Below are positions 1 through 11,714 of a stretch of 44,658 nucleotides of DNA, piece after piece. Position 1 is the first letter of the stretch. Each line of letters begins with the position of its first letter. Where the stretch lies: assembly GCA_025769875.1 (NCBI GenBank), contig JAGFNK010000429.1, positions 1-44,658 on the forward strand. The letters are read 5' to 3'. The stretch comes from Russula earlei (taxonomy: Eukaryota > Basidiomycota > Agaricomycetes > Russulales > Russulaceae). The position numbers and the translations under genes are program-made. Below the pieces are notes generated by a model. It made no database searches, was not told the DNA's origin, and worked only from the letters and a program-made list of their open reading frames with translations.

Positions 1-1045
1 CAGACTGCGGCTTTCCCGGGATTTCCGATTGGCGAATCGTCGCGGTATTCGAAAGCATGATCCTTGCAATCAGTTATGGAGAAAGGGGCACAGGGAGACT
101 CTGAAAGACAGCGAAGAAAGCACGGCGCGGCGCCAGTGGGGCCGTTTAAAAGGATCCACGCCATGCAGCCTAGTAGAAGTCACCAAAGGCGGGCGCCTCG
201 ATTAGGAGAATCAGAAAGCGGCGTTTAGAAAAACGGGATGAAACATCTTCAATGTGCTGCACTGGCAGTGGGGTTCAAATGAAGAATGTATCGATAGGCA
301 TGGTGACGGCCTGGGCCCCTGCCACGCCCGTTGCCCGCTGTGGCGAAGTCCATTCCCACACCAGATGGGGTAGAAAGTTGTCCCCTATTCCGAGTCCCTT
401 GCTTCTTGTGCTCGCTTCTTGTACTCGTTGTAGACCATGTGTAGTGGAGGTGCTCTGCATCAGCCTTATGACGGTCGCTCGTCGATCGAACCCTGTCTTA
501 TGTCAGCCATATCATGGACATGAACTGCCTGCCACCAAGCTGCATGCCCGTGTCCTTCACAGCCGCGAGGCGACAATTCTCGACCCTATTCCCAAGGAAG
601 GCAGCGAGATAACACATACGTGTATCAGTCCTGGCGCCGAGTGGCTCATTCAGAGGACAATATATGCCTCAAAAGCTCCTTGTGGTCAGTAGAACTCAGG
701 ACCCGGGACACGAAACCGATACAAGAGATCATCGACCCCTGTGGTGCTCTAGCCGGTTCATAGGTTGATGCACGTTCATAATATCCCCGTTCGGCGCCGA
801 CATTCTAACAAACCGTGTTTTCAAGGCCAGCCAGCACTAACGTGCACTCTCCCGGAAAATACGCATTAATGCCGTGTGTGTGGACTCCTCAGTAGTCCCA
901 ATTATAGATGGCTTCGATGCCATATATAAAACTGCCTATCCGAGTCCCGTTGAAAAGCCCCCGCTAGCGGCTTCCAAGGGTCTCGTATCCTCATATCCTC
1001 TGCTTTCCGCCTTGCCCGGCTCTCTTCCCCTCTCTTCCCTTCCCC
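1..1045. other. No recognisable gene; TATA box near the right end
   Basis: I see no coding region I can defend here; the open frames are short and lack recognisable motifs. The useful signal is a TATA box (TATATAAA at 923-930) followed by about 100 nt of increasingly CT-rich sequence leading to an ATG at 1046, the usual arrangement of a well-expressed fungal promoter. Confidence 0.5.
923..930 (+). promoter_or_regulatory. TATA box upstream of the 1046 ATG
   Basis: TATATAAA lies about 115 nt before an ATG. The last 50 nt before that ATG are almost pure C/T (repeated TCTTCCC-type blocks), typical of fungal 5' leaders. The gene it would drive is not recognised. Confidence 0.4.
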
Positions 1046-1387
1046 ATGCCCTCGCTTTCACTGACTCTTAAAGCGACGGCCGACGACCGTCGGGTCTCGC
1101 TTCTGATGGCGGCGACTTACGGACCTTCCTCGACCACGCGTCGCGTCGAGGCCCCAAGGGTCACGAGCCAGGGCGCGATCATTTGGTGTTTTCGGTCAGA
1201 GTTAGTGGCCGTCTGGACATGGATGCTGATGCTGGCACAGCTGGGCTGGGCGTGCCGGGCTGCTGCGGTAGTCCCGGGAGCTCGACGGACTTGCTTAGCA
1301 TGGCTTTCCAGTCGATCCAGGCGTCGCGGTGCTCTGACCAGGCACGATAAAAGTTGTCTTAGGAGCGTACTCTTCCCCGCCACTTGA
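1046..1387 (+). CDS. Possible small ORF behind a good promoter, unrecognised
   Basis: This 113-residue open frame starts at the ATG following a TATA box and a CT-rich leader, the only reason to list it. The first residues (MPSLSLTLKATADDRRVSL) faintly resemble the start of a PB1 domain, but the rest of this frame is Trp/Arg/Ala-rich and looks non-coding. The neighbouring frame from about 1107 (reading GDLRTFLDHASRRGPKGH) looks more protein-like for about 80 codons. It could therefore be a frameshifted remnant or an exon with an unrecognised intron. I assign no function. Confidence 0.2.
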   Translation: MPSLSLTLKATADDRRVSLLMAATYGPSSTTRRVEAPRVTSQGAIIWCFRSELVAVWTWMLMLAQLGWACRAAAVVPGARRTCLAWLSSRSRRRGALTRHDKSCLRSVLFPAT

Positions 1388-2554
1388 ACATCTGGCGGCG
1401 AGTCAGGTCTTCGCGAGTAATATTGATAAATGAGGGACAGTGGCACATGCTTGAAAACTGTCTACGTTGTACATACACCCCCAAATCCTCACCTTCGAAA
1501 GCTTTTGTGATAGGTGCCCATTGAGGTTATCTAAATCGCTAATGTTCGTTGTGTTTGAAATGTTTGATCTCAATATGTTTTCGAGGCCCGCAAGCGCTGC
1601 GCCGTGCATATCGTGCTGCTGGCTTGGCAGTAATGAAGAGGCAGTCTTCTACAAGGAATCTAACCAAGGGCTTGTCAGGCAGCTTCTAAGTGCCAAAGTA
1701 CACTCAGGAACTTCCTTGTATCCCTGGAAGGTCGACCTCCGTTGCTAACACAGTTCTCCAATCTAGCCAAGGGCTGCAATGTTGAGACAAAAAACGGCAA
1801 AGCTTCCAAAGAAGGGTGGATTTTCCCGACCCTTGAAGAAAACTTTTGTTGGGGACGACTACCATGCCTTTCCGACAATGAGTCAGGGCAACAATTCGTG
1901 CGCGGAAGGGACTGCAAAAATCCCAGTTGCTGTGTTCTGACCGAGGACAAGATGACGTAGTCCGCCTCGCTTCCTGGCGTTGTAGTCAGAATCTAAAAAG
2001 CTGTAGAATGCGACATGCGACTCACCGTTTGAGCGACAGGATCCTCTGTAACTTGTTGATGATTGTGTTTGCAGCTCTGGAGTTCGAGTGAAGCAATTAC
2101 AACTGCATGTAAAACACTCGCGCACATTACGGTAAACCAAGCTCGGACGGGGCAATTTGGCTCAAGGATGTCGATAGACTATGTACGGCCGCATGGCAAA
2201 TCACTCTCCCATCGTGAGTTGATGCGTTCCGCTTTGTCCGAATAACCGCTGGGCTTGATGAAAGCACATGGCAACTTTATGTATGGGTCATCGAAGCGGA
2301 GCTTGATATTCGATAGATCAAAGCCAGAGAGATTACCGCCAAGGGTATGCGCCAGATGGTAAGGCAATTCGAAGCCAGTGATTTTTGATAAGAGCGTCAA
2401 CAAAATGTGCGGACCAGTGACGGCCAACGCGAGAGAGAAGGAAATGAGCCCTGCCATGCCGGCTTTTCGGGCCGGCACGCGTCACCTGCTTTGAGCCGTC
2501 GCCGTCTTTCATTCACGTTAACGCACTCTCCCTTCTGGCCTCTGGTCCACGTTC
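1388..2554. other. Intergenic, no gene recognised
   Basis: Both strands hold only short overlapping frames without motifs. The last 100 nt are CT-rich and lead into the SEC2 start, so this part is probably the SEC2 promoter and 5' UTR. I see no clear TATA box. Confidence 0.5.
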
Positions 2555-5500
2555 ATGTCTCCGTCAATCGAAGAAAATCCGACACCCAGTCAGAATGGCA
2601 CCACAGAACAGAGCCCGCAATCGAATCACCATGCCTCTCCTGATCCGTCACCTTCCTCGGAAGTCCGCGGCAAGCGAGTTCCCGCAAGACGTGCAAGTGT
2701 CGACAAGGATGCACAAGACCTGGTCATCTCATCTCTCCGAACACAGGTTCAGGATCTCGTCTCACAAGTAACAGAACTCAACAACAAACTCGTCAAGTCG
2801 TATGACCGAGTATCAGATTTGGAGGATGACCTTCACGTTACTTCGTCCTCGCTCCGTTCCTCCTCCGTCAAAATATCCCAGCTCGAGCTCGAACGATCCC
2901 AACATCTGTCGGCATTGAACACCGGTCTCTTGGTTGAAAAATCCCACGTCACTTCCGAACTTACCCGGCTCATGGAGAAAGCTACGGAGGAAGCTGCCAG
3001 GCGCGGACAAGCGGAGAGCGCTCGAGCCGCCATCGAAAAGGACCTGGACGACGTCAGCGCCGCGTTATTCGACCAAGCCAATACTATGGTCGCGGAGGCG
3101 CGTTTAGGGCGCGCACAGAGCGACCGCAAGGCTGACGAGGCAGAACGCGCCTTGCGAGAAGCAGAGGATGCGGTGAGGCTTATGCAGCAGGAATTGCAGG
3201 CCCTTCAAGGAGAGAAAGAATCCGCTGAGCGTAGAATGGAGAGCATGAGCACTGCTATGGGCAAGGGAAGGTTGATCGAACGGGCCTCGTCTTTGCCAGC
3301 CAACGCTTGCCGTCTTCTCACATCTCATATCTCCTACCAGGAATTTCTTTCTCTGATATCCCATCTCCGCGGATTACGGCATACGTACCCTCATCCTCCA
3401 ACTATAACCTCTTTGTTGGGGTTACCGTTCATAGCCAGGTTACACGTGGAGGACACGTACGCATCCATGCACCTGGCTGTCCTGCATTTCATTGATGTAT
3501 CCACAGGGACCCAACAGTCCGCCTCGACACGGCCGCTTCCCTCAACTGGCTCTCAAGGCGCTCGATCATGGCCGCTATTCAAAGTGGGCAATTGGCGATT
3601 GAACCCATCGCGACGCAGACCATCTTAGCATCCTCTACGTCTCCCCAACCTCCTCTCGCCGTTAATGTCATTCATGGATCAAATAATGCCAATCTGTTAT
3701 CCTGCGGATTATGTGGACATGGTATCGTACCCCACACTGAACCCAGCCCATCCCGAACCGGGTACCTCTCAAGGGCGAATCACACACAGTTCAACTCGTG
3801 GTCATCGTCGATCTTCAGAAAACCCTCGTCAACACCGACCCATTCGGAACCGCCATCACCTCCGCCGTATCACGATATATCATCTCTCCCGGCTCAACTC
3901 TATGTATTCCGGTTATCGGATCCCTCTCCTGCGTTTCCTTCTGCACTCCCACTCTGCACTTCTGGATGGTGTCTGGCTAGGTTGCGTGCCGCCTGTTCGC
4001 TTTGGTCTTTCCTTCGGACCAGCATCCTCGAAAAGATCTGGGAGGAAGAGGTGCGGGCTCTACTTCCACCCCCACGCCGAGAGGTTGAGAGCGCGATGGT
4101 AGAAAGACCTCCCGTTCCGCCCCGGAGAAAAGCAAAGAACTCTGGTTTCTGGGGTGTTGCGTCTTCCTTTGGCTTGGACCGTGTCCCAGGTTGGGGTGAG
4201 AGTGACAAGGACAAAGATAAAAGAGTTGAGCCGGAAACCGAGAAACGGCGCTTTGTTGCCCCACCACTGCGTTCTAATTCCCCTGGACCAGGTTTGCTCA
4301 CACCACCGCCTCTTCCCACCCGAAACCGATCGAGGCCGCGTAAACCAGTACCTACGGACAGCGGGGTAGAGGGTCGCCGATCTTCCGGCACAGAGTCCTC
4401 TGCTAGGGAGTCCCAATCGTCCGCGTCGGACCCCCAGGAGTTCCCTGTCAACGTGAAACCAGAGGTGTCGCCGACGCTCTCCAGCCTTCTCGTTTCGTCC
4501 TCAGAGGACGCTGATCCTCCCACCGAGGGCTTCCTTACTCCTGAGGATCTCGCGCCAACGGAGACAGCGTGTGTTTTCCTACCGCCGCAGTCGTCGTCGC
4601 ACAATACTCCCCTCGCTACCTCCGGACCCCTTCCAGACGATACAAAAACGATCCCCGCCGAATCTGCAGCCCGAGTCTCCGTCGCTTCCGATAAGGAAGT
4701 GTATACCGCGGAACACGTCGAAGAACCTTCTCAACCTCCTGTTGTAACCACCATCCGGCCTGTCAGTCTGCCCTCACGGACTGGTTCACCTACCGCACCT
4801 CCTCTTCCCCGTCGCGCCGCCGCTCGGAGAACCGTGCCACCGCCACCGCGCCCCGTTCCACCAGCGCTATCCGCCCCTGTAGCGGCAGCAGTTGCTGCTG
4901 CAGATGTGAGCCCGACCAGTGTGACGGTGCAGCCAAACGGACATCACGTAGAGTCGCAATCACCTGCTGGGCTCGACGCTGAGGTGATCTCACAGAGTCC
5001 CGTCTCCTCACCTGAGGTGCCAGTCAGCCCACCAAAGACAAAGGAAGCAGAAGGTGCTGCGTTTCCCGCGGCCGAAACGACCGAATCTGTCGCATCGGCC
5101 ATATCGAAAGCCGAAGCAGAGATCGTCGATGTCTCGGGAGCGGCGGCGGAGCTCGATGCCGACCAATTTGACGAGGGACAACAACTTTCTCTCTCAACGG
5201 ACGGATCCGCTGCTCCGCCCGATAATGCTGCCGTCGAAGATTCCCCAGAGGGCGGCGCGCGCGCGGACACGAACACGGGCACCAGTGCCGACGACGCGTA
5301 TGTCGAGCCGGAAACAGTCAGGCAGGAGAGGCGGGCGATGGCAGAGGAAAAGGCCGCCGCCAGGGCGCGTCACCCGCCTCCTCCGCCGCGCCATCCCCAT
5401 CCGGTGCGAGCGGTGGAGCGGGAGGCACTGTCCGACTTGCCGTCTCTGTCTAGGGGTGCCAGTGGGGCGGATTCACCCAGGAAGAGCAAGTTGGATGGGT

Positions 5501-5631
5501 TCGAGGAACCTATGTTCGCACCGGACGGCACGCCGTACGTGAGCGATGGGACGTGGGAGGAGCGCACGTGGAAGGAACTTACCCGGTTGCGCGAAGATAT
5601 GTTCTGGGCGCGCTTGGGCAGTATCCGGTGA
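2555..5631 (+). CDS. SEC2: Sec2-type Rab guanine nucleotide exchange factor
   Basis: Two exons, 2555-3456 and 3507-5631, joined over a 50-nt GTACGC...CCACAG intron that splits a Thr codon, give 1008 residues. Residues about 45-235 form a long coiled coil (heptads such as VQDLVSQVTELNNKLVKS and AERALREAEDAVRLMQQELQ), the Sec2p/Rabin8 GEF architecture. The segment HISYQEFLSLISHL (about 255-268) and, after the splice, SLNWLSRRSIMAAIQSGQL are the conserved fungal Sec2 middle region. A CGLCG cysteine pair near 367-370 and PLCTSGWCLARLRAACSLW near 450 form the Cys-rich block. The C-terminal half is Pro/Ser/Ala-rich and probably disordered, with PPxPP motifs. In yeast Sec2 activates the Rab Sec4 on post-Golgi secretory vesicles. 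The intron call is supported because it restores a continuous conserved segment and the exact frame. It is convergent with the next gene. Confidence 0.85.
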
Positions 5632-5931
5632 TTTATCCTCATTCTTTGCGTGCGTTTTTGTGGGTGTCACTCTTTCGTTGATGGGCCTTTCACACCAGCT
5701 TGCACTCCTTTTTTTTTCGAGTTCATCTTCATCTATGACACGATCTCGAGTTGGTAGGTTTGAGGAGTTTTGTTTATTCTTCCGGTGGGAACAAAAGAAA
5801 TGATGTCTCGTCGATTCGACATTCACAACAACCCTATAGTCCCATCGGGTTATGGTGGTACAAACACTTTCTGTGTGCAGTTAGTTGCCTTTAATACTAC
5901 AGCCTTTACTCCTCGACGACCGACGGCGTCG
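5632..5931. other. Convergent 3' intergenic region
   Basis: About 300 nt separate the stop of the Sec2 gene (+) from the stop of the dioxygenase gene (-). It contains a T run near 5708-5717 and no coding signal, so it should hold both 3' UTRs. Confidence 0.5.
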
Positions 5932-7447
5932 TCAGGCCGAGCTCGCTCCGATCCGTTCGGCGCGCGCTGCAGCCGATTCTTCCACGGTGAGGATGATGAA
6001 GTCGTGCCTGAGCAGCTTGAACTTGGTTCCCTTCTGAAATCCACGCTTCCGTGCCTCTGCCTCGTCGTTTACTTCTGTGAGTTTCTGCCGAAGAACGGGT
6101 CAACCCCTCCCAAAGTTCGAACAGGCAGAAAGCTCAGGCTCGCCCGGCCGAGTGCAGGGCCACACAGCCCCTTTCACTCACCACGACAAGAGACCGCTTC
6201 ACGCCAAAGACCGCGTCGCTCGAGAGGAAGGCGTCGCCCTCGGGGTACAGCGACGTCGTGAGCTTGCGGAAACCGGGGGCGTCGATCATAACGTGCAAGT
6301 GGTTCGGACGGATGTTGTGACGACCGAGCGTGAGAAGCAGCTCGCCGACTGGACCCTGCAGTTGAGACCAAAAATAAGTTAAACGATGCGTGCGTGAGAA
6401 AGCGGGGAGGACGTCAGGAAGCGTAAAGACTGACGTCGCCAGGGATGGGATACGCGACGGGGACGATCGCGCGATAGCCGAACTTGCCCTCTTCGTCGGT
6501 CCTCAACCTACCGCGGCAGTCTGGCGCGGGGCGCTCTGTGTACTGGGTATCGTAGTAGCCTGGTGAGGAGGTGTGTGTGTGGGGGGGGGGACATATGACG
6601 GGCTCCACGGTCATGCAGAGGAAAGACGAGCGCGTCGGAACGAGGCTCACCCTTGTCGTCCGTCTCCCACGTCTCGATGACCGCGCCCGGGACGGGTTTG
6701 CCGCTCGAGGCGAGCACGCGGCCCTCCACGTACATGTACTCGCCTTTTCCCTCCGACGCGATCGACCCTCCTAGCGGGACTGTGGGCGCGGTGAGCGAAG
6801 CGTTCGGGGTGGAGGGGGGCGGACTGACCATCTGGCGCGTCTTCGGTGAAGAACGGCCCGAGGACCGAGCTCTCCGTCGCGTTCGCGACCGGGGGGTTGT
6901 TGAGCGCGTCGACGAGGGCGGAAACGCCGAGCACGTCCGAGAGGAGGATGAATTCCTGGCGGAGCGGGGTGCACGTCTGGCCGGTGCGAGTGAGAAAGTC
7001 GATCGTGCTCATCCACTCGTCCGTGGTGATGCTGCAGCGGGACGGAACGGTGGCGTGCACGGCCCCGCAAGAGAGATCGCCGTCACGACGACCGTTTCGG
7101 TCAGGTCAGGGCGAGAGCGAGGAAAAGACGCACTTTGTCTCGGCGACGAACTCGTGAAGTTTACTTATGAGATTGCTGAAGATGAGCTTGACACGTCTGC
7201 CCTCGCGCCCCCCTCAAGATGTGGAGGCAAAGTGATACGAGCCACAGGTAACACGTACGGGTTGGGCGCAAGCTCAGTGAGCTTGAGTACATTGGCCGTG
7301 ATGACCTCTGGCTTGTCTGGGTACTGAGCGCGCGATATAAACAATCACCCAACGCCAAACACTCAGACCATCCCTTACTGGAAGATCAAGGACGGCGGGA
7401 GGTGGAATGCCGTTCGACACTGCCGCGCGCACCTCTGAGGGAGACAT
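5932..7447 (-). CDS. Intradiol ring-cleavage dioxygenase (hydroxyquinol 1,2-dioxygenase type)
   Basis: Eight exons (7379-7447, 7259-7323, 7134-7196, 6829-7031, 6651-6779, 6435-6559, 6182-6355, 5932-6084) join in frame into 326 residues, all introns GT-AG. The enzyme uses Fe(III) to cleave hydroxyquinol or catechol between the two hydroxyl carbons, a late step in aromatic (lignin-derived) catabolism. The N-terminal dimer/linker domain contains TTDEWMSTIDFLTRTGQ and TPLRQEFILLSDVLGVSAL. The catalytic domain opens with ESSVLGPFF. The four expected iron ligands are visible: Tyr179 (YYDTQY), Tyr213 (PVAYPIPG), His237 and His239 (RPNHLH). There is no signal peptide, so a cytosolic enzyme is expected, unlike the secreted fungal intradiol dioxygenases. 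Hydroxyquinol rather than catechol preference is inferred from overall resemblance, not from a diagnostic residue. Confidence 0.9.
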
Positions 7448-8579
7448 TTCTGGGGTCTGATGGTGGGTCCGAGGCGAGTGGTGGACGGGACTCAAGATCC
7501 TCCAACGAGGGGACGCAACGCAAGCCGGGCGGATCAAGAAGGAAGCAAAACACTGGCAGTCTCGCCGGCCGTTGGGCGTGTGCTCACGCTCATTCGTGTT
7601 GAAAGCAACTTGAACGTTGGAACGTCATCGATTGGCGCGGGCCATTGAAAAGAGCTAAAACAATAGATTGCCTCGGCAAAATGTGCAATGTCGCACATAT
7701 GAGGCTCTCAAATTTCGTCTGCTCTCGGGCTCTTCAACACGACAGGAGATCAAACACACGAGCAAACGGATTTGGTGCAAGCTCCGCAAGTTGGAAGTGA
7801 TGTCCTCCGGTACTGAAGTTAATCGTGACTATCGGGAAGGGGAATGGTCGATCCGCCGCACACTCTTGTTGCAGTGGTACTCGAGGACGGGTGTCAATGT
7901 TCAAGTCACTCCTCTCGCCATCACGGTGTTTCGCGAGGTGAGCCCCCGGTCGTCGTTTCTCCCCGTACATACTTACGTGGATAGTAGCATATCACGTTGT
8001 CCTTTTGCGGTTGTACAAGACATTCCTGATGCGCCCCCTCGAGCTCACGTAGGGAAAACTCCCTGAAGGCATTGTCGCACAAGCAAGAGGTGATATGATA
8101 TGAATTAAGCAGGGTAGTCTACTACACCTGATACGTCTCGCCGGTGTCAGATGTTTTCCTGATGGCCGTGTAGATTCATCACCACCCACTCGACCTTTTG
8201 TAAGCCGGGGGAGGGGAGGGTTGTCATGCGCGCGCAGGTGGAGATGGCAGGAGAATCATTCATTCTCACTCGCTTTTGTAGGCCGATCGCGTATGTGGTA
8301 CCATGTAGGCAGGACTCTTTGTTTCAGTTGGTCGGCCTTGAGTCTACCATGACGAGGCGAGATGCTAACTCACCATCGTTTTGAATCGCATCCGTCGCAG
8401 ACCTTGTGTACTGTCCGCATTGGCCCTGCATTCGCGTTTATAGGTGTTAAAAACCATGCTCATTCCACAAACCAGACGGAAGAAGAGATATCGAATTAAA
8501 TTGACACAAAGAGTAAAACTCTCATGCCACTTAAATAGCATTACGAGAATCCATTGCTATACCTCGTATCTCACCCTTG
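7448..8579. other. Intergenic; left part of a tandem segmental duplication
   Basis: No gene recognised. From about 7850 onward the sequence resembles 10370-10810. Examples are CCCTCGAGCTCA with GTACAAGACA/GTACAGGACA upstream, and GCGAGATGCTAAC followed by TACTGTCCG then GCATTCGCG/GCGTTCGCG. The block is therefore the 3' flank of the secreted-protein gene at 8580-9640 and was duplicated with it. Short open frames inside are not conserved between the two copies. Confidence 0.5.
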
Positions 8580-9640
8580 TCATGCAAGTTCTCCTGATGA
8601 ACGAGAGTTCACTGATCGCGGGTTAGCACATTCAGCGCGGCCGAACAAACGAGACGTACATTGCCGCCGGAAGACCATTCTACGTTCGATTGTCTTCGTG
8701 GGGGTGGGAGAAGTGGAAGTGGGGGTAGGAGTGGTGGTAGTGGGTGACGCGGCAGTGGGGGTAGGGGTGAGGGTGGGCGAAGTAGTAGGGGACGCGCCTG
8801 TGGGGGTAGTGGGGGTAGGTGTAGGTGTAGGGGTCGGCGTTGGTGTGGGGGAGGGCGGCGAAGTGGTTGAGGCCTTGTGCTCGTGATGACGATCTTTTGC
8901 TATCTTAATTGTGCTAGACGAATTGTTCGGCGCGGCCGTATGATTCTCTTTCTCTTTCTCCTTCTCCTTCTCCTTCTCCTTCTCCTTCTCCTTCTCCTTC
9001 TCTTTCTCTTTTTCTTCTTTCTCTAACCGAGATCCTTGTGAGACAACGACGCAGTTGCCGTAATTCGCAATCGTATTGAAGGAGACGAGACAAAGGTCCT
9101 TGTGGGAGCCGCCGCGGCATTTAGTCTTATGAGGAAGCCTGACGGTAATCACTTGTGATGACTCGTTTTTAGGAGCCTAGCAGATGTCAACGATCAAGCG
9201 AGTGACGAGCGCGGCGACCGGTAGTTACCCTATCGCCGTTGTGGACCACCTTGGCTTTGGGACGTTTATTTTTTCCAGTGCCGAAATCATCCACCTCAAC
9301 TGCGTTGATGTATCGAGAACCCTGGAAACCACTGAGGGCACGCCAGAGTATACTGAGCCTCTGGGAGAAAAAGGCCGGTGTTGGGACAATGTACTCACCG
9401 ATGAAAGTTGATGATGGTCACCGTGAATGTCCCGTTTGCAGGTACATGAACGGCTTTGGAAGTATCGAGGGTTTTGTTGATATCTATGTTACCACATCGC
9501 TTGTGACGGTCGTGTCGCTGAACGTCATCGCGCGTCGGGATGCCCTTGACACCAAGCGCAGGAGAAATGACAGCCTGGGCATAAACGGAGGATGAGGCGG
9601 CGAGGAGGAATATCGGTGTAATGAATGACTTGTACAACAT
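8580..9640 (-). CDS. Gas1/Egh16-like small secreted protein with KE and PT repeat tail
   Basis: Three exons, 9399-9640, 9229-9331 and 8580-9176, joined by GT-AG introns of 67 and 52 nt, give 313 residues. Residues 1-22 are a signal peptide (MLYKSFITPIFLLAASSSVYA), followed by SPALGVKGIPTRDDVQR, CGNIDIN, then ITVRLPHKTKC, CLVSFNTIANYGNC. This layout matches my recollection of basidiomycete Gas1-like/Egh16-like secreted proteins, a family linked in other fungi to appressoria or host contact; function here is unknown. After the Cys domain the chain becomes a Lys-Glu repeat of about 35 residues and then Thr-Pro repeats, encoded by hexanucleotide repeats. The last 30 residues (Arg/Cys-rich) look less natural, so the true C-terminus may use another intron. 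A second, decayed copy lies at 11130-11655. Confidence 0.65.
8700..8870. repeat. GT-rich degenerate minisatellite inside a coding exon
   Basis: Repeats of the GTGGGGGTAG/GTGGGTGTAG type run for about 170 nt. On the minus strand they read in frame as Pro-Thr repeats in the tail of the secreted protein. The plus-strand reading (Gly-Val repeats) is the antisense shadow. Confidence 0.75.
8945..9015. repeat. CTTCTC hexanucleotide microsatellite
   Basis: About ten near-perfect units of CTTCTC/CTTTCT. On the minus strand they are (GAGAAG)n, in frame with the secreted-protein exon, giving an alternating Glu-Lys tract. Repeat number is likely to vary in six-base steps that keep the frame. Confidence 0.85.
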
Positions 9641-11129
9641 ATTGGCAAGGGATAAGGAATGGTTCGAAGCACGTAGGACCGGCCCAGTGAGGGAAAAGAA
9701 ATGTAGTACGTGAAGTAAAGATGAAGACTGCAAGGGACCTGTCCTTCGAAGCAGCTAGACCAGAGCTGGGGATGAATGCGATGCTGAGGAGCTGAAAGAA
9801 GCCCCAAACTTTTTATGGCCAAATAGCAGAGCCATGACTACAGAACTGGGCTGGGCAAAAGAAGTTGCCGTCTCAGTCGAGAGCAAGGTGGTCCCTCGCT
9901 ATGTTGGCCAAACTAGTCCACTGTTCACCCATCTCGTCTCAGCGGCCGTTTGATACCTGTGTAACGTGGCCTTGGCTGTGGTATTTTGTTCGTTCGATTG
10001 ATCATTTACTGATTGATCGATCTGGTCTCAAGTTATAGGTGGGACCGTAATTAATACTGATGAAGATTTGTGTGAAGGATGAAGTGCGGCCGCTATTCTT
10101 CCACCTCTTCGATGATAGCATCAGATCTCTGAGAAGAAGCCCGCACCTGCTGAAATGTAGCAAGCCTTCGATTGAGGCCATGCACGAGTTCGAAAACGAA
10201 AGGCGGGGGTTACAAGACATAACGAACACGCCCAAGGAGTGGCATGTGACAAGGCAAAGGGCCAATGCCAAGTCCAAAGGCACCGTGGCCCCAGTTCGAC
10301 ATTCTGGATGGGGCCAGTGGCAACGGCGTAGGTGGGAGGAAAGTCACTGGGAAAGACGTTGGCTGTTTGAGTTCCGAGCAGGCAGAAAATTCTACGTGCG
10401 CTTCGCGGATTTCGCGCCGCCTGACACATCGGTTGTTCACAATCTCATTAGTACATTGTGCTTTCCTTTCGAAGTAGTACAGGACAGGACAATCTCCTAT
10501 CGCGAACCCTCAAACGCGCACCCTCGAGCTCATACATGTAGTTTACAAAGCAGTAGAGTGAGTTCGATTGCGCCTGGCTTTATGGAAGGGTGGTGACAGA
10601 GATAAGAAGCAAACATCGTCAAGTCCACCGATCTCAACGACCAAAAAGGGCAGGCGACGAAGTGCCACGCGGCTTCGAGCATGGCCGTCTCACTCACGTT
10701 CAAACTGCAGGTGTTCACCCACCCGAGGCCGGTTGACAACGATGCGAGATGCTAACTTGCCAAATCATAGATCGAATACTGTCCGGATCTGCCTTGCGTT
10801 CGCGTCTCTAGATGATCATGCAACTAGGTGGAAGAAGAGGAATTGATGTGATCAGTCTGATACAGAAAGGGATAAACACTCAAGCCATCTGATCAGAGTT
10901 ACATGAGCTAGACGCTATGTTTCGCATCTCGCCCTTATCATGCAAGCTCTGCTTACGGACGAGAAGACCCTAATAGAATGGCAGATTAGCACCTCATCGA
11001 GCACGGCGGAAGAAGCGAGACGTACGTTGTCGCCGGCGAATCATTCTGGGTGCGAGGGTCTCCCCAAGGGTGGATTGATTAGTGAGAGACGGATCGAGTG
11101 TGGTGGAAGGGTGCTTGTGGTGGCCATGT
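9641..11129. other. Intergenic; promoter of copy A and 3' flank of copy B
   Basis: No gene recognised. A TATA-like element (ATAAAAAG on the minus strand, 9810-9817) lies about 170 nt upstream of the copy A start. The stretch about 9720-9830 resembles the 127-bp repeat unit near 11715-11968. The stretch 10370-11060 resembles 7850-8680 and is the duplicated 3' flank of copy B. Longer open frames at 10060-10596 (+) and 10210-10440 (-) overlap each other and show no known motif. Confidence 0.5.
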
Positions 11130-11655
11130 TTACCAGACAAAGTCTGTCGTGTTATTTTTCTCCCATCTAAGATAACAAAGCATCTGCCCGGGACCTTGAT
11201 CCATAGTGACATGGCCTAGACAACGGTCATTGGATGAGCCACCAGAGCATTCGTTTTCAGGGGGAAGTTGGACAGTAATCTCATGCGAAGAATGGATGAT
11301 GGAAGCCTTGTAGATGTCAGGAACACGAACCCGACAGCCGGGACTGACCTTTCCGCTGTTGAAGAGTACCTGGGGTGCTTCAAAACTTCCACCGGTGCCG
11401 GTTGAATCCACCTGTACACTCTGAAAGGAAGGAGTACCTCCAGCACAGTAACAAAAATGGTATGGGGACAAAGCACTCACAGGTTGGACTTAGGCAAGGA
11501 GGACACCTTACATATATTTGCTACAACGGGATTGGCAGGATGTTTATAAAACCACAGAAAGGACCGGAGGTGCGCAAATGAAGGTTGATCCCTAACGCCG
11601 AGCGCAGGGGGGTGACAAGGGCGAGTATGGTACCAAGGAAGGACTTGAAGAACAT
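11130..11655 (-). pseudogene. Decayed paralogue of the Gas1/Egh16-like secreted protein
   Basis: This is the second copy of the 8580-9640 gene. It keeps MFFKSF at the start (compare MLYKSF), ALG before a frame change, and in the last exon ITVQLPPENECSGG then RCLGHVT (compare ITVRLPHKTKCRGG and LCLVSFNT). Exon 1 has lost most of the signal-peptide core and the CGNIDIN region, and shifts frame around 11592-11612, so no single frame covers exon 1. The middle intron ends in AAG rather than CAG. The KE/PT tail is absent; the frame stops at 11130 shortly after DQGPGQMLCY. Decay is inferred from comparison with the intact copy; an alternative exon structure producing a short protein cannot be excluded. 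Confidence 0.6.
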
Positions 11656-11714
11656 ATCGGCAAGAGATACGAAGGCAAGTAGGACGGGCCGAGTGAGGCA
11701 GAAAAGAAGTGGCG

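Noticed and set aside
252..692. 146-codon open frame near the left edge
   Set aside because: No motif, no promoter signal, and composition like a random open frame in GC-balanced DNA.
1046..1387. PB1-domain protein
   Set aside because: Only the first dozen residues suggest it, and the better-looking continuation is in another frame. Too weak to name a family.
8554..8886. Plus-strand Gly-Val repeat protein
   Set aside because: It is the antisense of the Pro-Thr repeats in the secreted-protein exon and has no start context or conserved domain.
10060..10596. 178-codon plus-strand open frame
   Set aside because: The equivalent segment of the duplicated block (7850-8070) does not keep the frame, and an overlapping minus-strand frame is equally long.
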